Below, piece after piece: positions 45,837 to 58,643 of a stretch of DNA of 64,000 bases. The notes beneath the pieces were generated by a model, which saw only the letters and a program-made list of their open reading frames with translations, was not told the DNA's origin and made no database searches. Both the position numbers and the translations under genes were made by a program. The DNA comes from Planococcus citri (taxonomy: Eukaryota; Arthropoda; Insecta; Hemiptera; Pseudococcidae): NCBI RefSeq assembly GCF_950023065.1, contig NC_088681.1:37730836-37794835 (forward strand). The letters run 5' to 3'. The stretch's first letter is position 1, and each line of letters opens with the position of its first letter.

Positions 45837-46919
45837 CAGTGATGCTAAGTTACCGGTAATTTATAATTGGGTAACTTACTGGTAACTTACCGGTAAGTTA
45901 CCGGTAATTTAAGTAACTTATAAAATTTCACCAAAATGGTTCAGAAGATCAGAATTGAGATGATGGTTACCTTAAAATCATCCAAAACTCCCAACAACTG
46001 ACAGAAATGGCTAGGGACTTGGGCAGATTTCCCGATTTCCCAATTCTGCTCATTTGGGCTAGGGCAGAACAAAAATTTCTGCATTCTGCCCCTCCCACTC
46101 ATTTTTCATTTTCAAAAAATTCCTAATCAGTAATCACAAGTCACAACGCACCCCAACAATAATTTTCAAAAAAAAAATAATTATTGATGATTTCTCAAAT
46201 TTTTTTCAAAATGAAAATTCCTTCACATTTAAAAATGAAAAAAATGAAAAAATAAAAATGAATTTAAAAAAAAAAACAAGTTAAAATAATAAAATAATGC
46301 TTGATTTTTGATTATTGATTTTGCTCAATTTCTGGAATTCCTTCACTTCTTTGAGTTCTTTTTTAGTTTAGCAATTTTTTCATCTTAAAAAACCTAGGAA
46401 AATTTGATAGCTGTGGATGCGGAAACTTTTCAATTTAAAAAGTAAACTAAAATCAGTCATGAATCATGATGTGAGATTGTGAGATACTGAAATTTGAATT
46501 TCAAACCACAGTTTTTCAGGAACTCCTCACAAGGAAAACCTAAATAGCCAAATTCAAGAACAAAATTATAGGTACGGCAAAGAAAGAAATCAAATTTTCT
46601 CTACATCAATTGTCTCTTAAGTTCAAGTTCAAACCACAAAGACACAGCATTCAAAAAGAAAAAAACACAACTTTTGAAGATTTGTAATAGGTACCTTGGT
46701 ACCTACCTATTTATTTACACAATTACACATTGAAAAATTGTAACTTGTTGTATCTAGACAGCTATAGGAGCACATGCAAATTTATAAATTTTCAACATTT
46801 CTGTTGAAAATTTATAAATTACCGCGGTAACTTATGGTAATTTATGTCATGGTAACTTACCGGTAACTTACCGGTAAGTTCTCGGGTAAGTTACCACGGT
46901 AAGTTTCCATGCATCACTG
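45837..46919. mobile_element. 1,083-bp non-autonomous hAT-type element inside gag
   Basis: Termini CAGTGATGC (45837-45845) and the inverted GCATCACTG (46911-46919) are flanked by the 8-bp duplication GTCTTGTA (45829-45836 and 46920-46927). CAGTGATGC-type ends with 8-bp duplications are typical for hAT. Both subterminal regions are packed with copies of GGTAACTTACC and TTACCGGTAA in both orientations, probable transposase-binding repeats. No transposase frame remains. Confidence 0.9.
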
Positions 46920-47374
46920 GTCTTGTAATTAGTCTCTAGCTCGGTTGCTTTGTCTTCGAATTGCTTCTTAATCTGGTCTTCGATTAATGTTTTAAAATCA
47001 CTAAACTCCTGTTGAGAAACCATTTTGATTTTATTTTTTCTGGTTTTTACAGGTATAGGTAGCGATTTATCAATCAACAGATTACTACGGTGCCTACGAA
47101 TTTGTGGTGGAGTGATTCTAGCAGGACTTGAATCTTCCACTACTAAGAAACGACGCGGGGTATTATTTTTATCCGTTTTTGATTAATTTTTTAATTGTTC
47201 AATTTCAAGAATAAATTCTTGATCGGATATTTTGCGTTTTTATTGCAAAGAAATAATACTTTATCAAATATACTTTGATTTTTTAAGCCTCACGTAAGTC
47301 ACGTTGTTGGATTAATTTTTTATTAATCGTGGGCGATTTGCTCATTAAATTTTTCAATTTGTAAAAAATAAATC

Positions 47375-47394
47375 CGTGCCTTTGTCGAGCGCCA
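47375..47394 (-). other. Primer-binding site
   Basis: Reads TGGCGCTCGACAAAGGCACG on the minus strand, one base inside the 5' LTR. TGG at the start matches the CCA end of a tRNA, as in other gypsy elements. I cannot name the tRNA. Confidence 0.7.
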
Positions 47395-47395
47395 A

Positions 47396-47821
47396 TGAAG
47401 TAGGAGGTAGACCTACGACATACGTGTACCTCTAGTACGGTTATTGACCGGATACGGACGTTAATAACCACGAGGAGGATACACTGATTTGTTCAACGGA
47501 TAATACTTTTATGACAAATTAAAACCCATGTACAGAATAATACGTTTATTATAATTAATATCAGTACAATTACATAAACATACATGTATTATTCTCTTCA
47601 GGGTTACTCAATAAGACCGACACCAATTATTCTCATTACCGTTCTCGGCTCGAAGCACTGGACGGATTTAGGAATAGTAGCATCAGATCACAAGAGCCAA
47701 CACTGGGCAACTTTTGGTAGCCCAGCTTCTTTTATATATATTGATCGGATACGTAACTCATCTGCGAGAAGCGTTCAGGCGCAGTACGTAGCGGTTCCCT
47801 GCACACCCCCTACCCACTACA
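47396..47821 (-). repeat. 5' LTR, intact, 426 bp
   Basis: Starts TG (47821) and ends CA (47396) on the minus strand. It aligns with the three pieces of the 3' LTR and differs at about three bases (for example GGGTTACTC against GCGTTACTC near 47606). The outer flank is AGTC (47822-47825), the target duplication. Confidence 0.92.
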
Positions 47822-48346
47822 AGTCATTGTGACGTCATTCTCATCAGGTATGTAGGTCAAACAAGTAGGTAAAAAATTTGTCCGTTCTGTTGTTGCATTA
47901 TTTTTAGGTCGATGACCGACGTTCATTGATCAATCTTTTGAAATTGACCAGATGTGACTCGTAAATTCATCTTTTTACTGTTTTATTAGGAAAATAAAAA
48001 ATTAATACAGGAGTCTCAGTTGAAAAACCATTTATCCGTCTTATCGCGTAAATGTTTTGCATGGGAAAATTCATTGAAAACTCGTTGGAATCCGGAAATC
48101 CTTAACAAGTGCTTGAGCTTTCACAATGGAACAACTGATAACAAGATGAGTCTTATCGCTTATTATAAGCAGCAAATTGTTGTTCAAATGGAAATTTCTT
48201 ACATTTTCTATAATTCGTGGTAGTTCGTAATAAAAATATTGCTGCGAATGTAATATAGTTAATTTCTCAGAATATCTTTTGATTATATTTCCACTCTATG
48301 CTCATGATCTATTGAAGTGTTTCTGAGCTCTTTTTTTCGTGAAAAC
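47822..48346. other. Flank and 5' UTR of PPP1R21
   Basis: Begins with the right AGTC target duplication (47822-47825). The rest is host sequence up to the PPP1R21 start. A plus-strand frame at 48020-48223 (67 codons) is open but unrecognised; it may be UTR. Confidence 0.45.
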
Positions 48347-51300
48347 ATGTCCGATAATTCATCCGAACATTCAGTCATCAAAGAAAACTGCAGCGATACT
48401 AATGCTAAATTCTCACGACTGGCTGCCGAGTACTCAAAGGTGATGCAGTATTCATTAATATATATATTATGTATCATTACTTCATTATCATTATCTTCAT
48501 CATCATTATCATCATCATCATCATCATTATAATGGTCGTGGCGTGTGTATAACTTACTTGCCTAGAAAGCTGATCTTTTCATTGTTTTTTTGTTGAAGAT
48601 TCGAGCACAAAACGCAGTATTGAAAAAAGCAGTTCTTGAAGAGCAATCTAAAAATGTGGAGCTTAACGAAAAACTCAAAGATAAAGAACAAATTGTTCGG
48701 AAATCGGATCAAGAAATGGAATCGTTAAATTTTAGAAATTCTCAGCTAACACGGAGAATCGCAGTTCTTCAAGAAGAGATAGAAAATATATCAGTAATTT
48801 AATTTTTCGTTATACTTTTACGGTCAGTGACGTATCTATTTTTTAATACATTCGCGCGGATTGCAGAAAAGTGGTAAAAAGAAATCTAAGAATGCCTCCG
48901 ATACTTCAAATGGCGTGTTTTATGGTACGGTAATGGACGAAGAACTGAAAAAAACGATGATCGAAAATGCTAAACTTTTATCTCAAGTAAATGATTAAAT
49001 TTTTGTAAATATGTAGTTTTGAAACAAGATGTGTTTGTAACACTTTACGTTGCAGTTGAACGAAAAAGAAGAAAAACACCAAGAAGAAATATCGATTTAT
49101 AAAACGGAAATATACGCTTTAAAACACGAATTGGAACAAAGTAATTTGAAATTCAAACAATTACTCGCGGATCACCAGGTACTTTGCACATTTTTGATGT
49201 ACATAGTTTTTTTCTATACGAATTTCTCATTCCTGTATAACTTTTTTCAGTCAAGTATGGAACAGATGAAAAAAGAACAGCAAGAATACAAACGGGATTT
49301 CGTTAATAAAATGAATAAATTAAAAGAAACCGAAATAGAATTATCTACATTGAAAAAAGCTCATAAATCGTACGTTAATGACGTAGGTCCGAAATTAGAA
49401 GCTGTATCGGAAGTGATATCAAAACGGATTCCATTCTTGGATGAGAGTAAGTTGAAGAAGTTTGCGTTCATTGTTACTTGAGTTACTCGTTTATATGTTC
49501 GTTTTATTTTTCAGAACACGCTGCCTTAAATAAATTAAATGTAAGATGTTCTACGAATTCGTACGAAGAAAACATGCAAATCGAATCATTACAGAATTAT
49601 TTTGCCGCATTATTGTTCACTTTTTATAATATCATTCATAATGTTACCTTGGAACTGAAACAACTGGTAATTCAAAGTAGCGAAATAATACTTAATTGAG
49701 TTATTTTTAACATCTTTTATTACGTAGTTTGTGTATTTATGCAAATTTTATTTATTTATTTACTTTCTAATTGTTTACTTCAGGGGTTTGAAGAATTGAA
49801 AATTTATATTAAAACGCTGTTAAAAGAAGACGATGGCGTGCTGTTGAATGAAAAATTGAACGCGTGTTACCAATTATTAAAAAACATAGGGTAATTTTAC
49901 ACACTTGTAGATTTTTAAGTGTTTCAAAATGTAATATTGATTCGAGATTTGATTACAGGTTGGATTGCAATATTTCTGAAAGCATGGAATACTCGGTTCA
50001 TCAATTTATGAAAAGTTTCTTAGATTTATCTTCGTCTATTTATTCGTCATATATGAACAAAAACAAAACCAAATCAGCTGGCCTGGTTGATTACTCGAAT
50101 GACGTATCAATTAAAAATTGCCTGCAAACGTTTCAAAAAAAGAAAACAGGTTGGTATTTGTTTTTCGATCGGTTTTGCATTTCATTAGCTGCATCATCTA
50201 ATGAGTTACCTAATGGTTTGTTTCAGAACTTATCGAAAAAATTATGAAAATGCCCAACTCTCAGCAAACTTTAATTAAAGAAGAGTTCGGAAAATTAGAC
50301 ATCGCTATCAATAATGTAATGCGAACTCTCGTTTTATGTTTTTAAAAGCATAGATTGCCGATTTTAATGTTGATCTTTTTGCAGTTGATCATGGAAATTG
50401 ATAGCCTGGAGCAAAAACGTGTTCAGTTGAGCAATCAAAAACTTGCCGATACTTACGAATTTAAAAAACGTGCTACGGATTATTTGAGATCTCTAAGAAA
50501 AGTAATTGCGTTCATTTTTGACGTTGTAACTTGAGACAGTATAATGATTTCTGTTCTCAATTTCAGGACAAGGTTGAAAGAATTCCTTATAAAGAGGGCA
50601 TCGAAAATAAACGAAAAATGCAAGAATACATTATGCTCAATAATGCGTTAAAGGATGAAATTCATGCTTTAGAAAAATCTATTGTCGATTTAGAAAAGGA
50701 AAAAATCGATTTACAAAACCAATTTAGTATTAGCCTCATTAAACAATGTAACGAGGTAAGCAGATATTTCGTATGCTCACTTGAGAAAATATTAATTATT
50801 ATTTGATTGATTGACCCGTTTTTCAAATTTTTTATAGGATATTAAAGTACCAACGAATTTAGATCTCAACTCATCAGAAATAATTTCTGAAGAAGTAAAT
50901 AGACTTTAGTAAATTTAGAAGAAAAAAAAACTTTCTTAATACCTCTTGAATACATGGTGTCTGTTTATTTCAGATTGGTAAAATAAAACTACCTTATGAC
51001 ATTCCCGAAGAAATTCTTGCCCGAGAAGAAGAAATTAAAAACCATTTAAATGAAAAAATTACCGAATTAATCGTTCTGAAACAAGAAGCAACTAGTAAAG
51101 CTCGAATGTTCATGTTTGAGGTAATTTTGAATAACTCGATGAAAAAATAAAATTCACTTGTTGGTCTTAAAATAATATCGCTTGTTTTTTTCAGTGTCGT
51201 GTTCTTCAACGAAGGCTGGAAAATTGTATTGTGGAAAAGCAATTAATGGAGAATAAATATTTGAAATTTAACAAATCAACCCTCGAATTGCAAGAAAAAC

Positions 51301-51527
51301 TATCTACCATTAGCCAAAATTACGAAGGGCAATTGAGCATGTTATCTGAGCATTTAGCAAACGTTAATGATAAATTAGCATCTCAAACCGAAGAAATAGA
51401 TAATCTTCGTTATCAGATTAATAATAAGGTAATTTTTTAGTGTTTATATTTTTCGATAGATACAGATAATTCATTAAGTTTTCTTTCTTTTTTGTTACAG
51501 TCGTCGAAAAAAACCAAACAGAAGTAA
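48347..51527 (+). CDS. PPP1R21: Protein phosphatase 1 regulatory subunit 21, fifteen exons
   Basis: Coiled-coil endosomal protein; in mammals it is subunit 2 of the Rab5-effector FERRY complex, which links mRNAs to early endosomes. Exons: 48347-48439, 48599-48793, 48867-48986, 49056-49178, 49251-49446, 49515-49666, 49784-49890, 49959-50149, 50227-50315, 50385-50501, 50567-50755, 50838-50894, 50974-51120, 51195-51428 and 51501-51527. All phases agree; 2,037 nt, or 678 residues (human about 780). The KLRAQ-type motif appears as KIRAQNAVLKKAVLEEQ near residue 31, with SLNFRNSQLTRRIAVLQEE after it. The C-terminal part has CRVLQRRLE and YEGQLSMLSEHLANVNDKLASQ, and a final SSKKTKQK basic end. A TCA/TCATTA microsatellite lies in intron 1 (about 48480-48530). 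Confidence 0.93.
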
Positions 51528-53940
51528 CATTTGTGAGAAAACATAGAAAAGACTGCATTTATGTATAAATGAAATTTGGAGCGTGTTTCTGTATGTCTAT
51601 TTTGAAGTAGACAGTGTATTTTATCCTACCCATATTATTTATTTGTATTTCGGTTCGTAACCGATTAGGATCTGCTAATATTCGTAACTTATTCATCAAC
51701 TTATTCGTGAAGGTATTTAAAACCTTCGTTACTAGTCAGTTAGATGATTCACATGATGCATATTTCATTTTCTTTTTCAAAGCGTTTATCATTTCTCTTA
51801 AACTAGGTACATTTTTATTATTTATTTATTTATTTTTTTTTATATTCGTACAGGTTCGTTACGAATTTTTAAATCCGTGTTTCGTTTCTACGGATTATGC
51901 AACTTTGAAATTTGAATGTAATTCAATTTTAATAACCTTTTACAACGTTAAACGTATTAATTCCAGATCAGTATTTTGTAATATTTGATTCGTTTGTAAC
52001 ATTTTTCTAATGCTCATCGTACGTGTGAAATTTGTATATTTAATTGGATAACACGTAATTAATGAACTTTCATCATGGTCGAATCCCATCGTTTTGTTTT
52101 TTAACGCAACTTTACTGTCTTTTTATATAACGAGTATTGTATTTATTTTTTATTTGTTTTAGTTTCGTGTATCTTCGAAGTGCTTCTAAACAACCCACCT
52201 TTTATGAGAATTCTTTTTCCGGAAGTGATTTTTTCAAACCAAAATTTCGTGTTGGTAATTTTTTTTAAATTATTGCTCAGTTACAAGAGTACACAGTACA
52301 TACCCATTTTAAATGCATTAAAATCCCCAATTAGGCGTGCTTCAGAAACATAAATTAATCATCTGACTGTTGTTTCATATTTCAAAAAAAAAAAATGAGA
52401 ATGGGTAACTTGATGAGTTGAATTTTTAAATTCCACTTTTTATGTTAACAATTTAATTACGAAACTCTTGTTTTTATTTTTTATTACTTTTATTACTGTT
52501 ATCACAATGTTATTTCGGCAATGATATCTTAATATAAATATACGTATGATTTACGATCTGTTACAATGATCATTGATGATATTTTCAGGAGCGCAAGCTG
52601 TAGGATCAACATTCCCCTCCCTTTTCCAGAATAGTTTTGATGAGATCATCTGCTGAAGTCAGCAAATTATGAGGAAATGAAAGCTAAGTAGATTTCAACG
52701 AAAATTGTAAAAAAAAAAGGTCTATTTATTTGGCTACACTGCAGTAATCAATGTTCAAGTTGTTCGAAAGCTCGAGCTTTAAATGCTGACGCCTGACGCT
52801 ATTTGCATTTTAAATCGATTATTTGGAATTTCGAACGAATAATCGGCAGCGGTAACTTTGGATTTTTTAAAATTTCTATGTTTGATTACTTCGCGAATAA
52901 CACGAGTTAAAAGCTTTGAAAGTTTATCAGCGAAAGCTCATTTTTGATAGATGTTTAGACTAGTTTAGACAACCCTGAAAACAATCGACTGCAGCAGTGC
53001 TGCGAGACTTGTTAGTGGCGAGATATTCAGTTGTACGATTTGCTTTCCGCTTAAAATGATCGTAAAAGCTTATATTATTCAGAAATGAAACCCTCGTAGC
53101 TCATTATCGCTGCAGTTTTGAAATGAGAGCTTTTTTACCAATCAGTCACTTCTCACATAGAATACAATGGGCGTATTAAAAAATTAAATTTAAGTCACCT
53201 ATCTTTCTAAAAAGCTCACATCTCAAAGATGAACTGGAAATGAGCTAGGTACGAGAGCTTGATTTATTTTAAAATTTTAATCAAAATTGCTCCTGCTCCC
53301 AAATAATTAATCAACAGTTTTCAATAAATTTTAATCACGAATAGCTTAAAGTAATCGTGAAAGCGTCTTATCTTCAAAGACGAAGCCCCTGTAGCTCATC
53401 TTCGCTTAATTTTTGCAATACGACTGACGAGCTTTTTTGCGAGTCTCGTCCCGCATGAAAATGGGCAAATTTCAGTTGAAGTTGAACAGTTAAACATTTT
53501 CATCTATAAATATCCAATGAATTATTATAATATTCATATTAATTTTATTTTAAAGCTTGAATTTTTTTCTTTCGAAATATTATGAATTTATTTCAAATTA
53601 AATTAAATTAATAAATTTCAAAAATATGAACAAATGAACTTTTGGCAGTCGCGTATGACCGTTGATCCTCGGCCATCTTCGTGAAACCCAATCGTACAAT
53701 CGAATATCTTACCACGAACGAGTCTATTTATTATTGGCGTTTCTGAAAAGATTTTCAGTGATTTTCAGAGCATAATGTCTTCACTCTCTTGAGTGTAATC
53801 TTATCAACCCAAAATCTGTAATTCAGTCCTTTTTATACTTTAAAAATGTGGTATAGTTCGCGTACATTTAATGTCGAATCCGCACTCGTTAGTTACCTTT
53901 GGTGTTTAATGTGATCGATTGGCGTATCGTGAAAATACCA
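51528..53940. other. PPP1R21 3' UTR and upstream region of the PKC gene
   Basis: AT-rich with no protein-like frame. The first 600 bp is probably PPP1R21 3' UTR. The last part should hold the PKC promoter and 5' UTR. The 124-codon frame at 51614-51988 is hydrophobic low-complexity sequence and I do not consider it a gene. Confidence 0.45.
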
Positions 53941-56900
53941 ATGTTCACTGGCACTTTGAAGATTAAAATATGTGAAGCTTGCGGTCTAAGACCCACAGAT
54001 TACCAGAAAAGGCACAATGTAACTTTTGGCAAACTAGACGATCAACCTATTGATCCATATGTCACGATCGACGTGGACGAACAACACTTACATCGATCAA
54101 CCACCAAGCAGAAAACCTTCGATCCTGTGTGGAATGAATCATTTGTGCAGGAAGTACATAATGCTAGTTACCTGGAACTGACGGTATTTCATGATGCTGC
54201 TATACCACCCGACGATTTCGTTGCTAATTGTACCATAACTTTCGACGATCTGCTTCAAAAAGAAAAGGAAACGCCAGATTTTTGGGTACGTTGAAATTTA
54301 GTACGATGCGTATTGAACATATGTATCAGTAAGGTAACACCAATGTAACACTTTTGGCATGTAATTTTGCTTTTTTCACTCGTAATTTGAGTGTGTTGAC
54401 GTATTATTAATTGAAGTTCATACGTATTAATTACAGGTTGATTTGGAACCTCAAGGGAAACTGCATTTAAAAATCGAACTGAAATGGAACTCATCAGGTA
54501 CGTTTGGATTTATTCTCGGTTTATTCGTTGAAAATGTATATTTATAAATTTCACTGATTGCAGAACAAGTATCAAACCAGAAGCCCCTGGAATTCAAAGA
54601 ACGTCAAGGCTTCAATCGTCGTCGAGGGGCTATGAGAAGACGAGTACATCAATTCAACGGACACAAATTTATGGCCACATTCTTGAGACAACCTACGTTT
54701 TGTTCGCATTGTCGCGAATTCATCTGGTAAAAATCTTCAAAAATCAACCGTAAAGTTGACGGATTAAACAATCGTACTAATGTTGATTTTTATGCCATTA
54801 CAGGGGTATAGGAAAACAGGGTTATCAGTGTCAAGGTAATCTATTTTAGCTATTGTGACGCTCGATATGTGTTTAATTGGAAACTAATTGCTTACTTGTT
54901 TTGTTTTTCAATTTCAGTATGTACGTGTGTGGTACATAAAAGATGCCATAGATCTGTTTTGACTAAATGTCCTGGAATGAAAGATGAGGTACGGAGTTTG
55001 GTTATTTTTAACTTGGTTCGTCCGAATAAATTCACACGAGATAATAATATTTTATTTTCAATTATAGCAAGTGGTTGATAATAAATCTCAGCGGTTTAGT
55101 GTCAACGTACCGCATCGATTTGTCGTCCATAGTTATAAACGGTTCACATTCTGCGATCATTGCGGGTCTTTGTTGTATGGCCTGATCCGGCAAGGATTAC
55201 AATGCGAAGGTAAAGCGATCAATTTTCGCTTTGTTAATTAGTAATCTGCTCAGAATAATGGTTAATGTGTATTTTATTCGAACAGTTTGTAATATGAATG
55301 TCCATAAACGATGTCAGAAAAACGTAGCGAATAATTGCGGAATAAACACCAGACATTTGGCTGAACTTTTGGATGAAATTGGAATTTCACCTAGTCCTGG
55401 AACTAAGGTAAATAAATGAGGAGTGACTCACCTCGAAAATGTTGAAGAGTCTTGATGTAGAAAAATACTTTCAGTTTTTGTACTTTGATTTTAAAGACGT
55501 AGAGATGTCTTTGAAATTATTGAAATACTTACCATCTTTTGAAATGAAGTTTCAGATTTTATCAACTTGCCAAAAATAATTCCTAAGGTATTACTTCAGG
55601 TTTAAAAAATCTTATCAGCTTACAAAAATAATGAAGATTTGAAATACTTTGATTTAATTCATTGTTTGTACGTAACACATGATTGGAATTGAAAACAATT
55701 CTTCAATTAATGTGATGAAAATTTCAGGATTACATTTTATAAAATATAATCGAAAATTACAATTATCGTGATGAAGGGACGTGTAGAAAATTGAGAGGTA
55801 AAATACGATTTAACACCTCGAAATTAAGATTGAAAACCTGGCATAATATAAAATCTTATTAATATGTTTTAATATATTTTGTACCTATTATTATATCTTT
55901 TTTTTTCGCGGAATAGGGATCAAGCAGCGTCGGCGGTCCACCATCAAATTTACAAAGCAGCACATCTCCTGTAGCATCCGATGAAAATACTCTATTATTC
56001 GATCAAAGACGGATGACCGATGATGATAAGCAGACTGACAGCTCAGAAAGAGGTATTTCCGTTCAACAGCGATATTTTTATAACTCGAACGTAGACATTA
56101 ATTTAAAATTTCCGTCGTGTTCATCAGTGAATCGTAGCGGATCCAATGGCGGTGACCGAAAACTAGGAGTTGATGATTTCCATTTTATTAAAGTACTCGG
56201 CAAAGGAAGCTTCGGTAAAGTGATGTTAGCCGAGAAGAAGGGAACTGATGAAGTTTATGCCATAAAAGTATTTCTCTTTCTACGTATTATCAGCTCTATC
56301 TATTTGTACCTTAGAAATATTATCGTTTAAATTCGATTTTGTCTGTAATTAGGTTTTGAAAAAAGATATCATTATTCAAGACGATGATGTCGATTGTACC
56401 ATGACTGAGAAAAGAATATTAGCTTTGGCCGCCAAGCATCCTTTCCTCACTGCCTTGCATTCCGCCTTCCAAACTAAGGTCGGTTTTTTATTCTCAGTCC
56501 CTTCGACGTCTTCACAATGAAATTTGGTATTCGTGTGTGAAATGAAATCGTCATGTTGCATTTTTACAGGAACGTTTGTTTTTTGTTATGGAATATGTTA
56601 ACGGAGGCGATCTAATGTTTCAAATTCAAAGAGCTCGAAAATTTGATGAACCCAGGGCCAGATTTTACGCGGCCGAGGTTACGTTAGCGTTGCAATTTCT
56701 TCATAGACACGGTGTCATTTACCGGTAATTAAAACACCATTAAGGAGTTCTTTTTGGCTCTGTTTCAAGGTGTAATTTTTTTTATGACTATTTATAGGGA
56801 TTTGAAGCTGGATAATATTTTATTGGATAACGAAGGACATTGTAAATTGGCTGACTTCGGTATGTGCAAGGAAGGTATCATCGATGGCGTAACTACCAGC

Positions 56901-58643
56901 ACATTTTGCGGTACTCCAGATTACATCGCTCCTGAGGTACGAATATTTCAATGGATTTTAATTTTCTTCAACTATACCCGAAGAAGAATTATTAAAAATA
57001 CGCGATGTTTCGATTTTTAAAGATATTACAAGAATTGGATTACGGAGCCAGTGTCGATTGGTGGGCATTGGGTGTGCTGATGTATGAAATGATGGCTGGC
57101 CAGCCACCCTTCGAAGCTGATAACGAAGATGATCTGTTCGAGTCCATTTTACACGATGATGTACTCTATCCAGTCTGGTTGAGTAAAGAAGCCGTGTCTA
57201 TATTGAAAGGCGTAAGTACTAATAATTACCACGTACATCCTACACGAATTCTAAATCTAATTTTTGAATAAATTATATTTATCAATGTTACGCTTTTTTT
57301 TGAATTTTATGTTTGCAGTTTATGACCAAAAATCCTAGCAAAAGGTTGGGTTCTGTAGCGTCGCACGGAATGGAAAATGCTATAAGGACTCATGTCTTCT
57401 TCCGCGATATCGACTGGGATGCGTTGGAAGGCCGAAAAATCAAACCACCGTTCAAACCTAAAATCGTTAGTCCTTGCATATAATTTTTGTATTGTTTTAT
57501 TGCATATATTTTCAGGATATGGATATGGGATTATTAATTTTTTTTTGGTACGTGAAAAACGAAAAATGTTTTTAGGAGGGGAAAGGAGTTCCAAATTTCG
57601 GAAAATATGATATGGTTAGCAAAATTCTCAAAAATATGAATGAAATATAAACAAAAAAATTATAAATCGAGATTAACAAAATAAATATGACTTTACAATA
57701 TTCAGAAGTAAAGTACGAAAATAGAACATTCAAAAATTATTATTTTGAAGCATCAAATAATCAGTCGGAGGAGGTTGAAATCATAAATATTTTCGGCCAA
57801 GATACTTGAACACATTTTTTCCAAATGTTGGAAGGAGGGGAGGAAGGGCTAAATTTTTATAGAAAATCTTGTTTTTTTGCTAAAATTTGCAGGAAAAATT
57901 CAACTTATCATCAGAATTATTATCAAAATGACTGGTCCCGATTTATCAAAATTGCAAACAAGGATTTTTTTTGCTAACCCTGCAAAAAATATTTTTTGGT
58001 CAAAATTTCCAGAAAGTCTTGTTTTTTTTGCTGTAAAAAACTGCTTTGGTCAAAATTGCAAAAAAAAAGTTTTTTTTAAAATTAAAAAACATTACAAAGA
58101 TTTATACTTTTTTGAAAGAACTGTAAAAAATACCCTTGAATTTTTTGCCAAATTTTCCCAAAGAACATTTTTTTTTCTTATCATAATTTACCTAAAAGTC
58201 TTCTGTTTGTCAAAATTGCAAAAAAATCTCACTTCTTTATCATAATTACAAGAAAGGCTCATTTTTTGTCAAAATTGTCGAAAAGTTTTGTTTTGTTAGG
58301 TAGGTGTTGAAATTGCAAAAAAATCTTACATTTCGGAAATTTGATTTTTGAGGATTGTCCCAGGGTAAAAATGAAAAATTATGGTGTGGTGTAATCAGAG
58401 TACATACTTAAATCGCATTTTAAAAATTACTTTGTTTCACATTTGATTTATTCTTATTGTTTTCGTTTTCAGAAAAACAAAAAAGACGCCTTGAATTTCG
58501 ACACGGAATTCACCAAAGAGGAACCCGGTTTGACACCAATTTCAGCCGACATCGTTAAATCCATTAATCAAGAAGAATTCCGCGGCTTCTCGTTCACAAA
58601 TATGGACTACAATCCTTCAAAATTCAGTAATTTCGCAGCGTAA
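53941..58643 (+). CDS. Pkc98E: Novel protein kinase C, epsilon/Pkc98E type, fourteen coding exons
   Basis: Diacylglycerol-dependent, calcium-independent Ser/Thr kinase. Exons: 53941-54285, 54437-54497, 54564-54726, 54804-54835, 54918-54988, 55068-55209, 55286-55407, 55917-56267, 56353-56478, 56570-56724, 56798-56936, 57023-57211, 57319-57465 and 58473-58643. The total is 2,214 nt, or 737 residues, the same as human PRKCE. Domains: N-terminal novel-type C2 (1-130); pseudosubstrate RRRGAMRRRVHQ near 154; two C1 zinc domains (about 169-219 and 242-292); kinase from GKGSFGKV near 410, with Lys in YAIK (429), YRDLKLDN, DFG and APE; C-terminal tail with LTPIS and hydrophobic FRGFSF sites. ATG 53941 gives MFTGTLKIKICEA, matching the family start. 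All key kinase residues are present. The last intron is 1 kb and filled with short A/T-rich repeats. Confidence 0.95.
57870..58340. repeat. A/T-rich tandem repeat in the last PKC intron
   Basis: Irregular copies of a unit of about 30 bp resembling TTTTGTCAAAATTGCAAAAA. Similar units reappear at 63840-64000. It is intronic and open in some frames, which creates a 122-codon non-gene frame. Confidence 0.6.

Larger units (their letters stand above)
44598..47140 (-). pseudogene. gag: Retrotransposon gag, split by a hAT-type insertion
   Basis: Structural protein of the element. The N-terminal part runs from about 47140 to 46928, and the rest from 45836 to the TGA at 44600-44598. A 1,083-bp element and its target duplication lie between them, and the frame is the same on both sides. 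The protein is helix-rich with Lys/Glu-rich coiled-coil sequence, a capsid-like middle (about 45530-45090) and a Gly/Arg/Asn/Gln/Pro-rich tail (RGRGNYGSYVPDSQWRKPPP) instead of CCHC zinc knuckles. The first residues MEDSSPARITPPQIRRH resemble the QIRRHS motif found in the third ORF. The insertion makes this copy's Gag nonfunctional. Confidence 0.85.
22990..47821 (-). mobile_element. Ty3/gypsy-type LTR retrotransposon, 24.8 kb with nested insertions
   Basis: One minus-strand insertion bounded by near-identical LTRs (22990-24476 with inserts, and 47396-47821) and by the 4-bp duplication AGTC. Order along the element: 5' LTR, primer-binding site, gag, pol, a third broken ORF, polypurine tract, 3' LTR. 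Protease-RT-RNase H-integrase order places it with Ty3/gypsy. Six other elements are nested in it; subtracting them and their target duplications leaves about 12.7 kb. Pol is a single uninterrupted frame, but gag is split by a hAT-type element and the third ORF is broken, so this copy cannot be autonomous. The LTR pair differs at about three positions outside the inserts, so integration looks recent. Confidence 0.93.
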
